A stretch of DNA of 64,000 bases from Ignavibacteriales bacterium (GTDB lineage Bacteria; Bacteroidota; Ignavibacteria; Ignavibacteriales; Ignavibacteriaceae), in assembly GCA_015709675.1 (NCBI GenBank), contig CP054182.1:2955448-3019447 (forward strand), written 5' to 3'. The notes beneath the pieces are model-generated. The model saw only the letters and a program-made list of their open reading frames with translations, was not told where the DNA came from and did no database searches. The stretch's first letter is position 1. Each line of letters starts with the position of its first letter. Below, piece by piece: positions 63,117 through 64,000 of this stretch. The translations under genes were made by a program, and so were the position numbers.

Positions 63117-64000
63117 ATTCAGAAATTTCACACTTACTTTTATTGTAATGGCATTGTTTCTTACTCTGACAGGTTGTGATTCAAAAGAAAAAGAACCGGA
63201 GTCATCAGGATCAGACCTCCTTACTGTTGATACTTCAGAGATTAAAGGAACTCCAATTACAGATAACTCATTTGCTGATTTTGATCTGAGTTATACTGTA
63301 ACTAAAGGAAACACCTACAAGTACAAACTAACTTCAATAACCGAAGAGACACAGTCGTTACAGACTGATACAACGCAGACCATGCGTGCTAAGCAGCAGA
63401 TTTCTTACCTCATTGAAGTAAAGGTTGAGGAAGTAGAAGCTGACAAAACCATGGAACTGAGTTTCAATTTCAAAGAAGTTGCTGTTGACGGAAGTTTTAA
63501 CGAAGAAAAATATAAATACATCTCCAGCGCAAAAAATGATACTTCTGTAGAAGACCGGTTTCTTGAATATCAGGCACTAATAAACAATCCGTTTAACGCA
63601 AGGGTTGACAAACACGGCAATATTTCAGAGATTTACCGGACAACTAAGATTGCTGATAAAATTCTCGAATTGCGTAAAATGAAAGATTCTATCAGCGCTG
63701 AAGAAAAGCAGTCTTTTGTGCAGGATATTACTGACGGGGCATTACGTCCGGTGGTGATGCAGTTATTCAGAAAACTCCCTGAAGCCAAAGTAGCAAAAGA
63801 TTCAACCTGGTATTTCCCCCAGAAGCCGGCAAGTTTTCAGATTTTCGCGATTCAGAATACACATGGCTTTAAATTATCATCGTTTGAAAAAGCCGGTGAT
63901 GATACATATGCAGTAATTGATGCTTCACTTATCAGCACTGCAGAACTCGCACCTGATGCGAAAGCAAATGGTATATCAATGAAGAACACCGGTTATTCCG
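63109..64000 (+). CDS. Lipoprotein of unknown function, DUF6263-like (truncated by window end)
   Basis: The frame is open to the last base of the window, 297 codons so far. A lipoprotein signal ends L-T-G-C (Cys22 in L-F-L-T-L-T-G-C-D-S), followed by an acidic linker (E-K-E-P-E-S-S). The mature part has many beta strands with alternating polar residues (Y-T-V-T-K-G-N-T-Y-K-Y-K-L-T, M-E-L-S-F-N-F-K-E). Similarity to DUF6263 proteins, which carry repeated K-G-x-x-Y-x-Y type strands, is a memory-based guess. It overlaps the NamZ-like gene by 8 bp (ATGAATAA), so both are likely co-translated. Confidence 0.75.
   Translation, partial: MNKFRNFTLTFIVMALFLTLTGCDSKEKEPESSGSDLLTVDTSEIKGTPITDNSFADFDLSYTVTKGNTYKYKLTSITEETQSLQTDTTQTMRAKQQISYLIEVKVEEVEADKTMELSFNFKEVAVDGSFNEEKYKYISSAKNDTSVEDRFLEYQALINNPFNARVDKHGNISEIYRTTKIADKILELRKMKDSISAEEKQSFVQDITDGALRPVVMQLFRKLPEAKVAKDSTWYFPQKPASFQIFAIQNTHGFKLSSFEKAGDDTYAVIDASLISTAELAPDAKANGISMKNTGYS

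Overview
This window reads as a stretch of chromosome from a member of the Bacteroidota/Chlorobiota/Ignavibacteriota group, most likely Ignavibacteria-like. The reasons are a 1909-residue C25 (gingipain-family) protein with a type IX secretion-style C-terminal domain, many lipoproteins and outer-membrane barrels, several promoters that fit the TTG-N19/20-TAnnTTTG pattern of this superphylum, tight operons, and moderately AT-rich DNA. The phylum is an inference. I saw no rRNA, tRNA, CRISPR array, phage or insertion sequence. The largest gene-free stretch is 34946-35443.

Left part (1-12155): the end of a thioredoxin-like protein, an outer-membrane protein and a cytochrome P450 run rightward. 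Facing them is a leftward operon from 9145 to 3135. It holds a DtxR-family repressor, a membrane-anchored DtxR/FeoA fusion, FeoB split into separate GTPase and permease genes, a lytic transglycosylase and a saccharopine-dehydrogenase-like enzyme. A promoter with a perfect palindrome lies between this operon and a divergent amino-acid permease plus serine hydrolase pair.

Efflux part (12165-29217): there are two TetR-led efflux operons. The first is TetR, a lipoprotein adaptor, two ABC ATPases and two ABC-2 permeases, resembling E. coli cecR-ybhGFSR but with YbhF split into two genes. A frameshifted methyltransferase and an unknown membrane protein follow. The second is TetR, TolC-like, adaptor and RND pump. 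The two repressors have nearly identical recognition helices, and each operon begins with the inverted repeat GGAAAC-N16/17-GTTTCC, so the two systems may be cross-regulated. Between them, leftward, are glmS and a cyclic-2,3-diphosphoglycerate synthase-like gene.

Surface polysaccharide part (29216-52307): the giant C25 protein and a PIG-L deacetylase flank a leftward exopolysaccharide cluster starting from a promoter near 52300. In order of transcription it encodes an SLBB protein, a Wzc-like tyrosine kinase, a Wza-like exporter, a second Wzz-like co-polymerase, UDP-xylose synthase, a flippase with a frame break at its start, GT9, a Wzy-like polymerase, GT4, GT2, a DegT aminotransferase, an initiating sugar transferase and a Wzi-like barrel. 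This is a near-complete Wzx/Wzy-type pathway.

Housekeeping part (52341-64000): leftward are ybaB, recR, a methyltransferase, two similar lipoproteins and ftsX. Rightward are psd, pssA, purS, purQ, two TatA-like genes, gatA, sucD (with an unusual lysine-rich histone-like tail), ndk, a NamZ-like muramidase and a partial lipoprotein. The ndk terminator-like hairpin lies inside the 5' end of the NamZ gene.
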